64,000 bases of DNA from Oceanospirillaceae bacterium (GTDB taxonomy: Bacteria > Pseudomonadota > Gammaproteobacteria > Pseudomonadales > Oceanobacteraceae). How positions within the stretch are numbered: the stretch's first letter is position 1; every line of letters starts with the position of its first letter. The stretch spans positions 1 through 64,000 of the forward strand of contig JACKOM010000015.1 of NCBI GenBank assembly GCA_024234265.1. Reading direction: 5' to 3'. Below are positions 17,126 to 26,358 of the stretch, one piece after another. Made by a program: the position numbers and the translations under genes. Below the pieces are notes generated by a model. It was not told the origin of the DNA. It was given only the letters and a program-made list of their open reading frames with translations, and made no database searches.

Positions 17126-17738
17126 CCAACACGCCTAATAAACCGCTCACTTTCAGGCCGCCCTGCACTATGGTCAGGCAAATACATTCTTCATTTTGCG
17201 ATGCCCGCGGGCTGTGCTGGTGTTCACCGGTACGCAAAATAAAATCACCATCGGCATACATGCCAAGCTCATCGGAAAAATGCCCGGATAACACCACGGT
17301 AATTTCCTGGCCTGTATGGGTATGGCTGCTAATTTTGCCGCCGGGGGCTATGCGGTGCAGGGCCACTTTAATATCCCTGTTTTTTTCCAGCATCACTTCA
17401 TGCAACACAGGTAAAACCCTGCGCCAGCGTAAATCCGTATAACCCTGCGGCACCCAGCGCTTAAGTAACGCGGGCACATCCGGGGCTTTTGTTTTTTGCA
17501 CAGGCAGCACGGGCACATCATCCAGCATGGCCATCACACTGGCTTTTAAACCGGCACTGACCGCCATGGGGGTTAATTCCTCCAGCAGGGCACCACCCAC
17601 GGCATCAAGCTGCTGCACCGCCTGGCGGCAGGCCGGGCAATAATGCAGGTGCACACCCACCGCAAGGGCCATAGGCCAATCCAGGCTGCCGGCGGCATAT
17701 TCGGTTAACCATTCAGGTTGTGGATGGAAGTGGCTCAT
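17106..17738 (-). CDS. chrR: ChrR-type zinc anti-sigma factor with cupin domain
   Basis: Cytoplasmic anti-sigma factor of the RpoE-ChrR type. The N-terminal zinc anti-sigma domain (1-85) carries HLHYCPAC, i.e. HxxxCxxC. A C-terminal cupin (about 110-200) has HTHTGQEITVVLSGHF and a later GEHQHSPRASQ with metal-ligand histidines. In Rhodobacter the cupin domain is needed for release of the sigma factor by singlet oxygen. It overlaps the sigma gene by four bases (ATGA), so both are co-translated. Confidence 0.9.
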   Translation of the reverse strand: MSHFHPQPEWLTEYAAGSLDWPMALAVGVHLHYCPACRQAVQQLDAVGGALLEELTPMAVSAGLKASVMAMLDDVPVLPVQKTKAPDVPALLKRWVPQGYTDLRWRRVLPVLHEVMLEKNRDIKVALHRIAPGGKISSHTHTGQEITVVLSGHFSDELGMYADGDFILRTGEHQHSPRASQNEECICLTIVQGGLKVSGLLGVLVNPFLR

Positions 17739-18319
17739 AATTCAACGTGACTTAAATTAACTTTGAGTTTCTGCAGGGCTAAACGCACCCGCGACTTCAC
17801 TGTGCCAAGGGGCAAATTCAGCTCCATGGCCACGTCCTGATGACTTTTATCCTCCATATAAACCTTCATCAGGACTTCTTTCTGATCGATGGGTAATTGT
17901 TTGAGCGAATGATTCAGTTCGTGATTCAGCTTGTGTAAATGCAGGGAAACCACGGGCTCGTGTTCGTCGGCATCTTCCCATTCATCGGGCAATTCTTCTG
18001 CCTCCTGACGGTTCTGGCGGCGCAGCCAGTCGATGCGCAGGTTGCGGGTGAGGGTGTAAATCCAGGTGCTGGCGGCGGCTTTTTTGCGGTCATATAACGG
18101 AGCTTTGCGCCATACTGACAACATGGCCTCCTGTACCAGTTCTTCCACGGATGCATCATTCAGGCTGCGCCCGCCAATGGAAAATAAATAGGCTTTTAGC
18201 AGGGGAGCAAAATGCTCGAACAGCTCAGCAAACGCCCGTTTATCACGATGCAGGGCAACCTGCTCTAACAGGGCGGACCATTTTTCATGGCCAGGGCTTG
18301 GGCTTAACTCTTCGGACAT
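17735..18319 (-). CDS. rpoE: ECF RNA polymerase sigma factor (RpoE of ChrR type, ECF11-like)
   Basis: Extracytoplasmic-function sigma factor of about 194 residues. Region 2 (about 25-95) has FEHFAPLLKAYL, EELVQEAMLSVWRKAPLYD and ASTWIYTLTRNLRIDWLRR. Region 4 (about 130-185) has SYHQDVA-like KSHQDVAMELNLPLGTVKSRVRLAL, the -35 reader. The adjacent ChrR anti-sigma makes a singlet-oxygen or peroxide response likely. The ATG at 18319 is preferred; an in-frame ATG at 18340 is possible. A TGATCC-type promoter lies upstream (18374-18403), consistent with autoregulation. Confidence 0.9.
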   Translation of the reverse strand: MSEELSPSPGHEKWSALLEQVALHRDKRAFAELFEHFAPLLKAYLFSIGGRSLNDASVEELVQEAMLSVWRKAPLYDRKKAAASTWIYTLTRNLRIDWLRRQNRQEAEELPDEWEDADEHEPVVSLHLHKLNHELNHSLKQLPIDQKEVLMKVYMEDKSHQDVAMELNLPLGTVKSRVRLALQKLKVNLSHVEL

Positions 18320-18373
18320 GGTGCGCGCCGTAACTCTCATGGAAGCCCCATCATACAGGATTGAACATGGCCG

Positions 18374-18403
18374 TGTTTACGTTATCTGAGCAAAACCGGA
18401 TCA
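18374..18403 (-). promoter_or_regulatory. Candidate autoregulated promoter of rpoE-chrR
   Basis: The minus strand shows TGATCC (18403-18398), an 18-base spacer and TAAACA (18379-18374), 55 bases before the sigma gene start. TGATCC is the -35 hexamer known for Rhodobacter RpoE (ChrR-controlled) promoters. The match at -10 is less certain. It overlaps the leader of the divergent TonB-like gene. Confidence 0.6.
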
Positions 18404-18444
18404 GTACTTTTATCCTTTATCAGGACTTCATACACTCGCAGCCC

Positions 18445-19305
18445 ATGAAACACACCTTACGTCTGGCCATTATCTTCAGCCTGGTGCTGCACCTGCTGTT
18501 ACTCTGGGGCATGCTGTCCGTGCGCCATACACGGCCATTGCAAAATCAGCCGGCGCAAACACAAATAACCTATGTGCCGGCCAAACCCAGCCCCAAAACA
18601 CCGGCGATTACACAAACAGAAGTCAAACCCCAGCCGCTGTTGCCACCGCCTCCCGAACACAACTGGGACGACCCGGCTACCGCCAACCGGGTTAACCAAA
18701 AAGCCCGCGAGGGTCAAAACCGTCAGGCTGCAAAACAAGGCAACCAGCGCTCACCACAGCTGGCCGAAACCCCTCAGCCGCTCCCCCTTGTTAACAAAGC
18801 GGAGGAAAAAACCAGCAGTGCGCCGCTGCTCAGCGCAACGGGAGAAATTAAACGGGATGATGCCCAGGCCCAGCAGGCGGCGCGTCTCAAAGCCATATTC
18901 GGCGAGGATGTGGTGCTCGCCAAACTCAGTGATATGCCCGACAAAAAGGGTGATAACCTGCAGGATCAGCAACTGGATGATGCCGTAGTGCATTCCCCCT
19001 ACACGGAGGATGAAGAGCGCATTGCGCGCTGGTATGACGAGGTTTACCTGCGCCTGGGGCAGCAGGTGAAAGCCGTGTGGCAGCAACCTAAATCGGCAAA
19101 ACGCTTTAAAGGGGAAATCCGCCTGGATTTAAGTGTGCAGGGTTATCTGGTGGATGCCTGGATACACCTGCCAAGCGGCGACAGGAATCTGGATGCCTCA
19201 GCCCTGCAGGCTATCCGCAGTGTGCCGCGTTATGACCTGCCGCACCTCGCGGAGCTGGCGCGTTATTATCAGCACCTGCGTTTTACCTACCAGGGTGAAG
19301 ATTAA
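18445..19305 (+). CDS. TonB-like energy-transducer family protein
   Basis: Inner-membrane-anchored periplasmic protein of 286 residues. One N-terminal helix (about 4-24) is followed by a proline/glutamine-rich linker, and a C-terminal TonB/TolA-like fold (about 210-280, with GEIRLDLSVQGYLVDAW then LDASALQAIRSV). The start at 18445 puts the basic MKHTLR just before the helix; the frame is open to 18361 but that would include the rpoE promoter. No exbB or exbD is adjacent, so the partner is unknown. Confidence 0.7.
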   Translation: MKHTLRLAIIFSLVLHLLLLWGMLSVRHTRPLQNQPAQTQITYVPAKPSPKTPAITQTEVKPQPLLPPPPEHNWDDPATANRVNQKAREGQNRQAAKQGNQRSPQLAETPQPLPLVNKAEEKTSSAPLLSATGEIKRDDAQAQQAARLKAIFGEDVVLAKLSDMPDKKGDNLQDQQLDDAVVHSPYTEDEERIARWYDEVYLRLGQQVKAVWQQPKSAKRFKGEIRLDLSVQGYLVDAWIHLPSGDRNLDASALQAIRSVPRYDLPHLAELARYYQHLRFTYQGED

Positions 19306-19587
19306 TCAGGCGCGGTCCTTTGGCTTCGCCATACCTTTGGCAATCATGCCCAGGGTAGTCATCACCAAACCCACCATAGAAATCAGCATACCTATACCCA
19401 CTAATGCACCATGACGGGCGGCATAGGGAATAAATTCCGGGGTATTCTGCATGTCACATAACGCCAGGGCAAAATCCCAGTGCCCGCCGGTTTGCTCACA
19501 GGCCGCCACCGCCTGGGCCTCAAACATATACAGGCTGATCAGCACAATGCTGGGTAAAGCCAGCAGTAACATTCCAAATCGCAACAT
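19306..19587 (-). CDS. Small two-helix membrane protein
   Basis: Hypothetical 93-residue protein with hydrophobic helices at about 2-22 and 60-82. Between them is a segment with two cysteines (ACEQTGGHWDFALALC), probably periplasmic and possibly disulfide-bonded. Its stop codon directly abuts that of the TonB-like gene in convergent orientation. No family recognised. Confidence 0.6.
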   Translation of the reverse strand: MLRFGMLLLALPSIVLISLYMFEAQAVAACEQTGGHWDFALALCDMQNTPEFIPYAARHGALVGIGMLISMVGLVMTTLGMIAKGMAKPKDRA

Positions 19588-19729
19588 AATATTTCCCCAA
19601 TTACGCCAATATAACCAAGATTGTATAAATAACAGCCAAATCTGACAGCTATTAGCATTGCATTTGCGCGCCAGCCTAGGCAATAATGGCCAGCAATAAA
19701 CCTATAAAAACAAGAATCAGGTGTACCCC

Positions 19730-20926
19730 ATGTCTTTATTCCGTAAATCCGCTCTGACCGCGATTCTGTTCTTGTCAGCCAGTGTTGCTGTGGCTGCACC
19801 AACGGCAGATGAACTGCTTTCCCAGATTGATGCTGATATTGCCGCGAAGCGTTTAGGCTCACCGGCGGGCAACAATGCCATCGAAAAAATCTGGCAATTC
19901 AAAGACAGCTCACCCTACGACCAGCGTATTAACAGCCGCGCTTATACGGTCGGCGAATTTTACGTAGGCCTGGCGAATAAAGCCATTGCTGCCAAAAAAT
20001 ACGCAGAAGCCCAGGATAACCTCGATAAAGCCTGGGATATCGCCAGCCTGACCCCCGGCCTGAGCAAAGCCCAGGACAATCTGGATGCCGCCACTGGCAA
20101 ACCCAGCGTTGCTACAGTACAAAGCCGTCCGACTCCCGCGGCTGCCGCCCCTGCTGCTCCCGCCGCAGAAGATAACAGCGCTGCAATCGCTGCTGCGAAA
20201 AAAGCCGAAGACGATAAAGCCGCTGCATTAGCCGCGAAAAAAGCCGCTGAAGATGAAAAAGCCGCTGCCCTTGCCGCGAAAAAAGCCGCCGATGATGAAA
20301 AAGCCAAAACCTTAGCCGCGAAAAAAGCGGAAGATGCAAAAAGCGCTGCCGCTAAAAAAGAAGATGAAAAAGCCAAAGCCTTAGCCGCGAAAAAAGCCGC
20401 TGAAGATGAAAAGGCCCGTCAGCTCGCCGAAGCAAAAGCTCTCAAAGAAGAATTAGCCGCGAAAAAAGCCGAGCAGGCCCGTCTGCAGGCTGAAGTACGC
20501 AAAGCGGAGGAAGCCAAACGCAATGCAGCTGCCGTTGCCGCAAGTGCACCTGTAGCCGCCGACGAAAATGATGACGAAGAAGATGCTGGCGGCCCTGTCA
20601 GCAGCTCCGGCAGCAAAGAAAACGAACCTGCAATTGCCAGTTTTGATCTTAACGGCAACAGCGTGGAAAACCGTGTCACCGACCAAATCCGTGGTCAGCT
20701 TGAACCTATCTGTCAGGAAATCATTGATAACGATGCTTCCGTGGTTTTACACACCCCCAGCCTGCAAGACGCCCGCTGGTTACTGGTGCGCTTAACCCTG
20801 TGTGTACGTCGTATCGATAAAGACTTCCGTTTACGTCACTCCTATGACATTGCCACCGGTGTGCAGCCATCAGTCTCCCTGCATGCGGGCCGTAACGTTT
20901 CACTAGGTAAAAAAGCGCGTCAGTAA
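19730..20926 (+). CDS. Secreted TolA-like Lys/Ala-rich repeat protein
   Basis: Exported protein of 398 residues with a signal peptide (cleavage near ASVAVAA, residue about 22). It has three parts. The N-terminal part (25-130) has tetratricopeptide-like alpha helices (KYAEAQDNLDKAWDIA). The middle (150-275) is a highly charged helical rod built of repeats such as AALAAKKAAEDEK, recalling the TolA stalk. The acidic linker EDNDDEEDAGG precedes a C-terminal domain with two cysteines. Function is unknown; the DNA repeats make copy-number change by slippage likely. Confidence 0.65.
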   Translation: MSLFRKSALTAILFLSASVAVAAPTADELLSQIDADIAAKRLGSPAGNNAIEKIWQFKDSSPYDQRINSRAYTVGEFYVGLANKAIAAKKYAEAQDNLDKAWDIASLTPGLSKAQDNLDAATGKPSVATVQSRPTPAAAAPAAPAAEDNSAAIAAAKKAEDDKAAALAAKKAAEDEKAAALAAKKAADDEKAKTLAAKKAEDAKSAAAKKEDEKAKALAAKKAAEDEKARQLAEAKALKEELAAKKAEQARLQAEVRKAEEAKRNAAAVAASAPVAADENDDEEDAGGPVSSSGSKENEPAIASFDLNGNSVENRVTDQIRGQLEPICQEIIDNDASVVLHTPSLQDARWLLVRLTLCVRRIDKDFRLRHSYDIATGVQPSVSLHAGRNVSLGKKARQ

Positions 20927-20939
20927 ACACTGGCAGACT

Positions 20940-20971
20940 AAAAAAAGCCCATCAATCGATGGGCTTTTTTT
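20940..20971 (+). terminator. Intrinsic terminator
   Basis: AGCCCATC AATC GATGGGCT with flanking A6 and T7, 13 bases after the TolA-like gene. Confidence 0.93.
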
Positions 20972-20996
20972 ATGGCCATGGATGGCAGGTATAAAA

Positions 20997-21031
20997 GCTT
21001 GAAGTTTGAAGCAAATAGCTCGAAGCAAAAA
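20997..21031. repeat. Degenerate heptanucleotide array
   Basis: Five imperfect heptads (GCTTGAA, GTTTGAA, GCAAATA, GCTCGAA, GCAAAAA) beginning with G follow the terminator. The seven-base period matches the perfect arrays elsewhere, so this may be an old, decayed example. Confidence 0.5.
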
Positions 21032-21079
21032 ACAACTAACCGGAAAAATAAACTCTGGAATTATTTTTACTACGCCGTT

Positions 21080-23377
21080 TCAGCGCCGCCGGTAATGTTC
21101 GCGTAATTTATTTTCAAGGGAACTGAGGGTAATAGGTTTACTGAGCTGATCATCCATACCGGCATTTTTAACCTGCTCAAGGTGCTGATCATAAGCATGT
21201 GCCGTTACCGCAATAATCGGCAATGCGGGTAAATGCTGGCTCGCTTCCAGCTCACGCATATGCCGCGCTGCGCTATAACCATCCATCACCGGCATTTCAC
21301 AATCCAGCAATACCACATCAATACGGCTCATATGGTGGGTAAATAAACCCACGGCTTCCTGGCCATTATTCGCAACCCAGTAGTGGTGCCCCATTTTTTT
21401 CAAAAGGCCACCGAGCACTTTCAGGTTCACGGGATTATCATCGGCAATCAGAATATTCAGGGGTGGTAATTCCTCCCCTGCATGACCGGCACTGATTTCT
21501 GCTTCACTCATGACTTCCACCGGCAGGGAAAAACTGAAACAGGTGCCCTGCTGCAATACAGAATGCACCTGTAATTCACCGCCCATCAGATCCACCAGCT
21601 TTTTCGAAATATGTAAGCCAAGGCCTGTACCGGCACGTTTGTCGTGGCGGTTGGTAATAATTTGCTCAAAGGGGCGCATAATACGTTTTAAATCTTCAGC
21701 CGCAATTCCGCGCCCGCTGTCGGTCACACTGACATGCAACTGCTCACTCAACCGAATGCCCAGGGTTACGCCCCCGGTTTCCGTGAATTTCACTGCATTA
21801 CCAATCAGATTTAACAACACCTGACGCAAACGGGTTTCATCCAATAAAAGCCAGGCCGGCACATCCTCTGCAATTTCAATGTGCATGGTCAACTGTTTTG
21901 CCTGAAATTGCGCACTGAGCAGGGTATTAATCTGCCGCGCCATTTTACGAATATCCGTAGGCACAGGATTTAAAGCGATGCGCCCCATATCCAGCTTGGT
22001 GCTGTCAATTAAATCGTTTATCACACCGACAAGGGCAAGGCCGCTCTGATAAATGGTTTGATTTAATTGCTGGGCTTCGGGGTCGTGCAAATGGGATTCA
22101 AGCAGCTGGCTGGTACCCAGAATACCGTTCATGGGGGTGCGGATTTCATGGCTGACCCGCGCAATTAAATCATTTTTAGCGCGGTTTTCTGTTTCCGCTT
22201 TAGCCATGGCAAATTTAATCAGGCGAATGCGCTGGGCAAGTGTCCAGGCCAATAATATCGCCTGGGCAGCAAAAGCGAATTTCAGATAAAACCACAAGAG
22301 GCCAACTTCACCCTGCACAATATTGAGTGTTACCAGCCCAACATACACAGCCACTATGCCCCACAAACCCCATGCACGGGCAAATATCTGCCCCAACTCA
22401 TTGCCATGGCGACGATGCAACCATACGGAAATCAGCGGAATAGCAGCAAAGGTAATAGTGCCGATTACCGCCGACATGGGAATTACAAAGGTCATAAAAC
22501 CGCTGGCGCGGATAATAAACGTCAGCAACGCCAGTACTATCATAATTTTCGCCAGTTTATCGATACGCGGCAGGTGCTCAGCAATAGATAAATAGGCGCG
22601 GCTTAACTGTATAGCGGCCAGGGAAATTACCGGCATCGCCGATTGCCCGAGGTAATAGGCCATTTCCGGTTTACTGCTGAACACCGCCAGCAAATACCCT
22701 TCCCCAAAGCTGAATAATAAAATCAGGCTGCTGATAAACAGTGAATAATAGAGATAAATCCACTCACGGGTGCCGGCAAAAATAATCAGGTGATAAACCA
22801 ACAAGCCCAGAAATAAACCGTATAACAACATTTCCAGACTGGTTTGGCGTAAATCCGCCAGCAGCACCATTTGTTGCGGAGCGATGTGTGCATTCACATC
22901 CAGAAAACCATTGTGACTCACCCGCAGCCACAAACTGAGCTGTTCATCCTTTAATAATTGCAGGGGGATATTGATGCGGTAAGTGGGCAGGGCCTGATTT
23001 TGCGCAGCGGGCAACATGCCGCCCATGTGTAATAACTGCACTTCTCCCGTTTCACGCACCAGATATACATCCAGCCACTGGATAGCACGGTTGGAAAACT
23101 CCAGCATCCAGTCCTGATGGTCCGTGGGATTTATTAAGCTCTGGCGCAGCCAGATTTCACCCTTGATCTGGCCTATCTGCGCATTCGTGGCGGGCATCTG
23201 TTGCCAGTGCTCTTCCCCTGCCGCACGCACCTCACTGAAGCTGCCGGTGTCGCTGCGGTTAATCTGCCAGGGTACGCCCACAAAAGCGCCATCCTGCAAT
23301 GGCAGTGGCGCTGCCTGCAGGCCCACGGACAAGAGTAACAAACACAACAAGCAGAAACGTGGCATAGGGGATTCCAT
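21080..23377 (-). CDS. Hybrid sensor histidine kinase with 7TMR-DISM sensor and receiver domain
   Basis: Membrane hybrid kinase of 765 residues. It has a signal peptide, a periplasmic 7TMR-DISM extracellular domain (about 25-165), seven membrane helices (about 175-385), and HisKA with the phospho-accepting His in RVSHEIRTPMNG (about 413). A HATPase follows with N-box LIGNAVKFT, and G-boxes DSGRGIA and GTGLGLHISKK. The C-terminal receiver (about 640-765) carries Asp in VVLLDCEMPVMDG. No cognate output gene is adjacent. The ATG at 23377 has AGGG upstream; an ATG at 23365 is possible. Confidence 0.9.
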   Translation of the reverse strand: MESPMPRFCLLCLLLLSVGLQAAPLPLQDGAFVGVPWQINRSDTGSFSEVRAAGEEHWQQMPATNAQIGQIKGEIWLRQSLINPTDHQDWMLEFSNRAIQWLDVYLVRETGEVQLLHMGGMLPAAQNQALPTYRINIPLQLLKDEQLSLWLRVSHNGFLDVNAHIAPQQMVLLADLRQTSLEMLLYGLFLGLLVYHLIIFAGTREWIYLYYSLFISSLILLFSFGEGYLLAVFSSKPEMAYYLGQSAMPVISLAAIQLSRAYLSIAEHLPRIDKLAKIMIVLALLTFIIRASGFMTFVIPMSAVIGTITFAAIPLISVWLHRRHGNELGQIFARAWGLWGIVAVYVGLVTLNIVQGEVGLLWFYLKFAFAAQAILLAWTLAQRIRLIKFAMAKAETENRAKNDLIARVSHEIRTPMNGILGTSQLLESHLHDPEAQQLNQTIYQSGLALVGVINDLIDSTKLDMGRIALNPVPTDIRKMARQINTLLSAQFQAKQLTMHIEIAEDVPAWLLLDETRLRQVLLNLIGNAVKFTETGGVTLGIRLSEQLHVSVTDSGRGIAAEDLKRIMRPFEQIITNRHDKRAGTGLGLHISKKLVDLMGGELQVHSVLQQGTCFSFSLPVEVMSEAEISAGHAGEELPPLNILIADDNPVNLKVLGGLLKKMGHHYWVANNGQEAVGLFTHHMSRIDVVLLDCEMPVMDGYSAARHMRELEASQHLPALPIIAVTAHAYDQHLEQVKNAGMDDQLSKPITLSSLENKLREHYRRR

Positions 23378-23436
23378 TCAGCCCTGCAGATAAGTCAGAT
23401 GGCAGCCTGCATAGTTTAGACACTTTTTGCGCAGAC

Positions 23437-23466
23437 AAAAAAAAGCCCATCACTGGATGGGCTTCT
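23437..23466 (-). terminator. Intrinsic terminator of purU
   Basis: On the minus strand AAGCCCATC CAGT GATGGGCTT is followed by a T run, 23 bases after the purU stop. Confidence 0.9.
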
Positions 23467-23488
23467 GTATAGCAGTGTTACACCGATA

Positions 23489-24340
23489 TCAGAATACGAT
23501 GGTTTTATTACCGTGGCGTAATACCCGATCTTCCAGGTGGTAACGCACACCGCGGCTTAATACCATTTTCTCCACATCTTTACCCAGGCGCACTAAGTCC
23601 TCGATCGTATCGCGGTGGCTGATACGCACCACGTCCTGATCGATGATCGGCCCCGCATCCAGCTCGGCGGTGACGTAGTGACAGGTCGCACCAATCAGTT
23701 TTACCCCGCGCTGCGCTGCCTGATGGTAGGGCTTGGCACCGGCGAATGAGGGTAAAAAGCTGTGGTGAATATTGATCACCTGGCCTTCATAACGCTCACA
23801 TACGGCTTCCGGCAAAATCTGCATGTAACGGGCTAATACGATGAAATCCGCATTATGCTCTTCGATTAACATCTGCACCCGGCGGAAATGTTCCGCTTTG
23901 TTGGCAGGGTCAACCGGCACATGGAAATACGGAATGCCGTGCCATTCCACCAGGGAACGTAAATAATCATGGTTGGAAATAACACAGGGAATATCACACT
24001 TCATTTCCCCTGAGTGCCAGCGGTGTAATAAATCCACCAGGCAGTGGCTGTCTTTGCTGGCCAGCAGCACCATTTTTTTCGGCACGTTGGAATCTGTCAC
24101 GCTCCAGTCCATACCAAATTCATCGGCAATCGGCTGGAATTTTTCCCGCAGGGTGGCCAGATCAAAGGGTAATGAACTGGCGCGGATGCAATGGCGCATA
24201 AAAAACCAGCCACTGACCGGATCGGCATAATGGCTGGCTTCCACAATCCAGCCGCCGTGCTGGGAAAAAAACTGCCCGACTTTTGCCACAATCCCCACCC
24301 GGTCCGGGCAGGAAATAATTAAACGATAACAATGTTCCAT
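23489..24340 (-). CDS. purU: Formyltetrahydrofolate deformylase
   Basis: Hydrolyses 10-formyl-THF to THF and formate, supplying formate to PurT and balancing one-carbon units. An N-terminal ACT domain (1-80, CPDRVGIVAKVGQFF) precedes a formyltransferase fold. In that fold, the catalytic motif is INIHHSFLPSFAGAKPYHQA (about 187-206), with the later Asp in the ELDAGPIIDQD segment. Length (283) is typical. Confidence 0.95.
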   Translation of the reverse strand: MEHCYRLIISCPDRVGIVAKVGQFFSQHGGWIVEASHYADPVSGWFFMRHCIRASSLPFDLATLREKFQPIADEFGMDWSVTDSNVPKKMVLLASKDSHCLVDLLHRWHSGEMKCDIPCVISNHDYLRSLVEWHGIPYFHVPVDPANKAEHFRRVQMLIEEHNADFIVLARYMQILPEAVCERYEGQVINIHHSFLPSFAGAKPYHQAAQRGVKLIGATCHYVTAELDAGPIIDQDVVRISHRDTIEDLVRLGKDVEKMVLSRGVRYHLEDRVLRHGNKTIVF

Positions 24341-24400
24341 AGACTTTCCGTTTCTGATGCTGGGCCTGTTATAAACGGAAAGTCCGCATAACTCAACGCC

Positions 24401-25057
24401 TTACAGCAACAGCCCGGCATTAGCGTGTTGGGCCATGGCCTTCGCCGCAGCGGCGTTCAGTATCTGGTCAGCCTGCACCGGCCCCAGGGACTCGCACAGG
24501 CCGATATACACAGTGTTAATCAGTTTACGCATGCTGAGCAGATCCAGCGCGAGGGGTGGAAATGCCCCGCGGATTTCCAGCCACTCCGCCAAACCACGGC
24601 GCACGTCCTGGCCAAGCTGCAAACTCAGCATCTGATCCTGCAGATAACGTTGCAGGCGCTGTTGGGTATCACTGCGCACCGCATCCATTAATTCACCCAG
24701 CAACACCGCAAATGCCGGACGGCATTGCACATCCTGCGGGGTAAAACTCTGGCTGCGGCTGAGTTTAACGCTGCTGAAACCCTGTTTTTTATATTGTTCC
24801 ATTTCACGCAGCGGGTCTGGTTTTAAACGCTGATTATCCGGTGCCATCAACAGGACAATCATCTGCCGGTAAATAGCCGTGCGGTTTTTAGCGATGGCAT
24901 CAATGCCGCTGCAACTGGCCAGAAATTTATTTAATTCAAACTGGCCCTGGGCACTGCAGGATGCTTCCCACTGGCCCATGGCCTGCCATAAAGAATCGTC
25001 ATGCACATAATCCGACAATACGGTAAATACGGCGCGGCGGCGGGTCGTTAAATCCAT
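24401..25057 (-). CDS. Hypothetical protein in amtB operon
   Basis: Uncharacterised 218-residue cytoplasmic protein, mostly helical, with no membrane segment or motif I recognise. It starts only 12 bases after amtB on the same strand, the place usually taken by nitrogen-control genes such as glnK; it bears no resemblance to PII. The long frame and typical codon use support a real gene. Confidence 0.65.
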   Translation of the reverse strand: MDLTTRRRAVFTVLSDYVHDDSLWQAMGQWEASCSAQGQFELNKFLASCSGIDAIAKNRTAIYRQMIVLLMAPDNQRLKPDPLREMEQYKKQGFSSVKLSRSQSFTPQDVQCRPAFAVLLGELMDAVRSDTQQRLQRYLQDQMLSLQLGQDVRRGLAEWLEIRGAFPPLALDLLSMRKLINTVYIGLCESLGPVQADQILNAAAAKAMAQHANAGLLL

Positions 25058-25068
25058 GCTCTTTCCCC

Positions 25069-26358
25069 TTACGCCGCACGCCGGTCAATAACACTGCCGG
25101 GCTGAAATTCGGGATAACCCCGCTCGGCATGTTCGGTCACATCCAAGCCACGCTGCTCGTGCTGGGTATCGGCGCGCAGGCCGGAGAATTTAGCAGTCAG
25201 CCAGTACAATAAAAGGCTCGCCGGAAATACAAACATAAATATGCTGAAAATGCCGATGCTCTGCACCACCATGCGCTCGGTATTAAATAAATCACCGCTG
25301 TAAAACATGCCCGCCGCAAATGTGCCCCATACCCCGGCAAAACCATGCACAGGAATAGCGCCCACGACATCATCCAGACGTAATGCATTTAAAAAGGCGG
25401 TGCCGGCAATCACCAATAAACCACCGACAAAACCACTGATAATGGCAAATAACGGATCCATACTGGCGCAGCCTGCGGTGATCGCCACTAAACCTGCGAT
25501 GCTGCCGTTCACGGTTTCGGTTAATAAGATCGCTTTGTTTTGCAGCACCCGCCACAGCATCACACCCAGCGCGCCGGCACAGGCGGATAAATGGGTGTTT
25601 AATAAAATTAACCCGATATTCTCATCTGCCTTGAGGGTGCTGCCGCCGTTAAATCCAAACCAGCCGAGCCATAAAATAAAACCACCCAGCGCGACCATAG
25701 TGAGGTTATGGCCAGGGATTTCACGCACTTCACCACGTTCAGAAAAACGCCCGCTGCGTGCACCTAACACAATAATGCCCGCCAGGGCACACCAGGCACC
25801 TACGCTGTGCACAACACTGGAACCGGCAAAATCAATAAAACCTATGCTCGCCAGCCAGCCCTGCCCACCATGCACGCCACCCCAGGCCCAACTGCCCACC
25901 AGGGGATAAATCAAACCTGTGATAAAACCCGATGCAATTAAATAACCGCGAAATTGCGTGCGTTCGGCCATGGCACCGCTGCAAATCGTGGCTGCCGTGG
26001 CAGCAAACATGGTCTGGAATAAAATAAAAGCCGCATCCCAGGGCTGAATATCGTCCATGAAAAAATGATCACTGCCAAAAAAACCTGTGGTGTTATTACC
26101 GAACATCAGGCCATAACCCACCAGCCAGAAAATCAGCGAGCCAAGGCATACATCCAGATAATTTTTCATCATCACGTTTACAGCATTTTTTGCGCGGGAC
26201 ATGCCCGATTCAAGCAAAGCAAAACCCGCCTGCATGAAAAACACCAGTGCCGCGGCTGTCATCAGCCACACGGTATTCATCGCGCTTTCTGGGGTATTAT
26301 CGGCATAACAAATTAAGGGGCTGAGCAACAACAGGGCAGCAGCGGTTATTTTTTTCAT
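25069..26358 (-). CDS. amtB: Ammonium transporter
   Basis: Amt/Rh-family channel of 429 residues with a signal-like N-terminus and eleven membrane helices. Family landmarks include VFFMQAGFALLESGM, GSWAWGG, the DFAGSSVVHSVG histidine motif (first pore His) and IPVHGFAGVWG (second pore His). The C-terminal cytoplasmic tail (ending ERGYPEFQPG) is longer than the AmtB tail. No glnK gene adjoins it, unlike the usual glnK-amtB pair. Confidence 0.95.
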   Translation of the reverse strand: MKKITAAALLLLSPLICYADNTPESAMNTVWLMTAAALVFFMQAGFALLESGMSRAKNAVNVMMKNYLDVCLGSLIFWLVGYGLMFGNNTTGFFGSDHFFMDDIQPWDAAFILFQTMFAATAATICSGAMAERTQFRGYLIASGFITGLIYPLVGSWAWGGVHGGQGWLASIGFIDFAGSSVVHSVGAWCALAGIIVLGARSGRFSERGEVREIPGHNLTMVALGGFILWLGWFGFNGGSTLKADENIGLILLNTHLSACAGALGVMLWRVLQNKAILLTETVNGSIAGLVAITAGCASMDPLFAIISGFVGGLLVIAGTAFLNALRLDDVVGAIPVHGFAGVWGTFAAGMFYSGDLFNTERMVVQSIGIFSIFMFVFPASLLLYWLTAKFSGLRADTQHEQRGLDVTEHAERGYPEFQPGSVIDRRAA

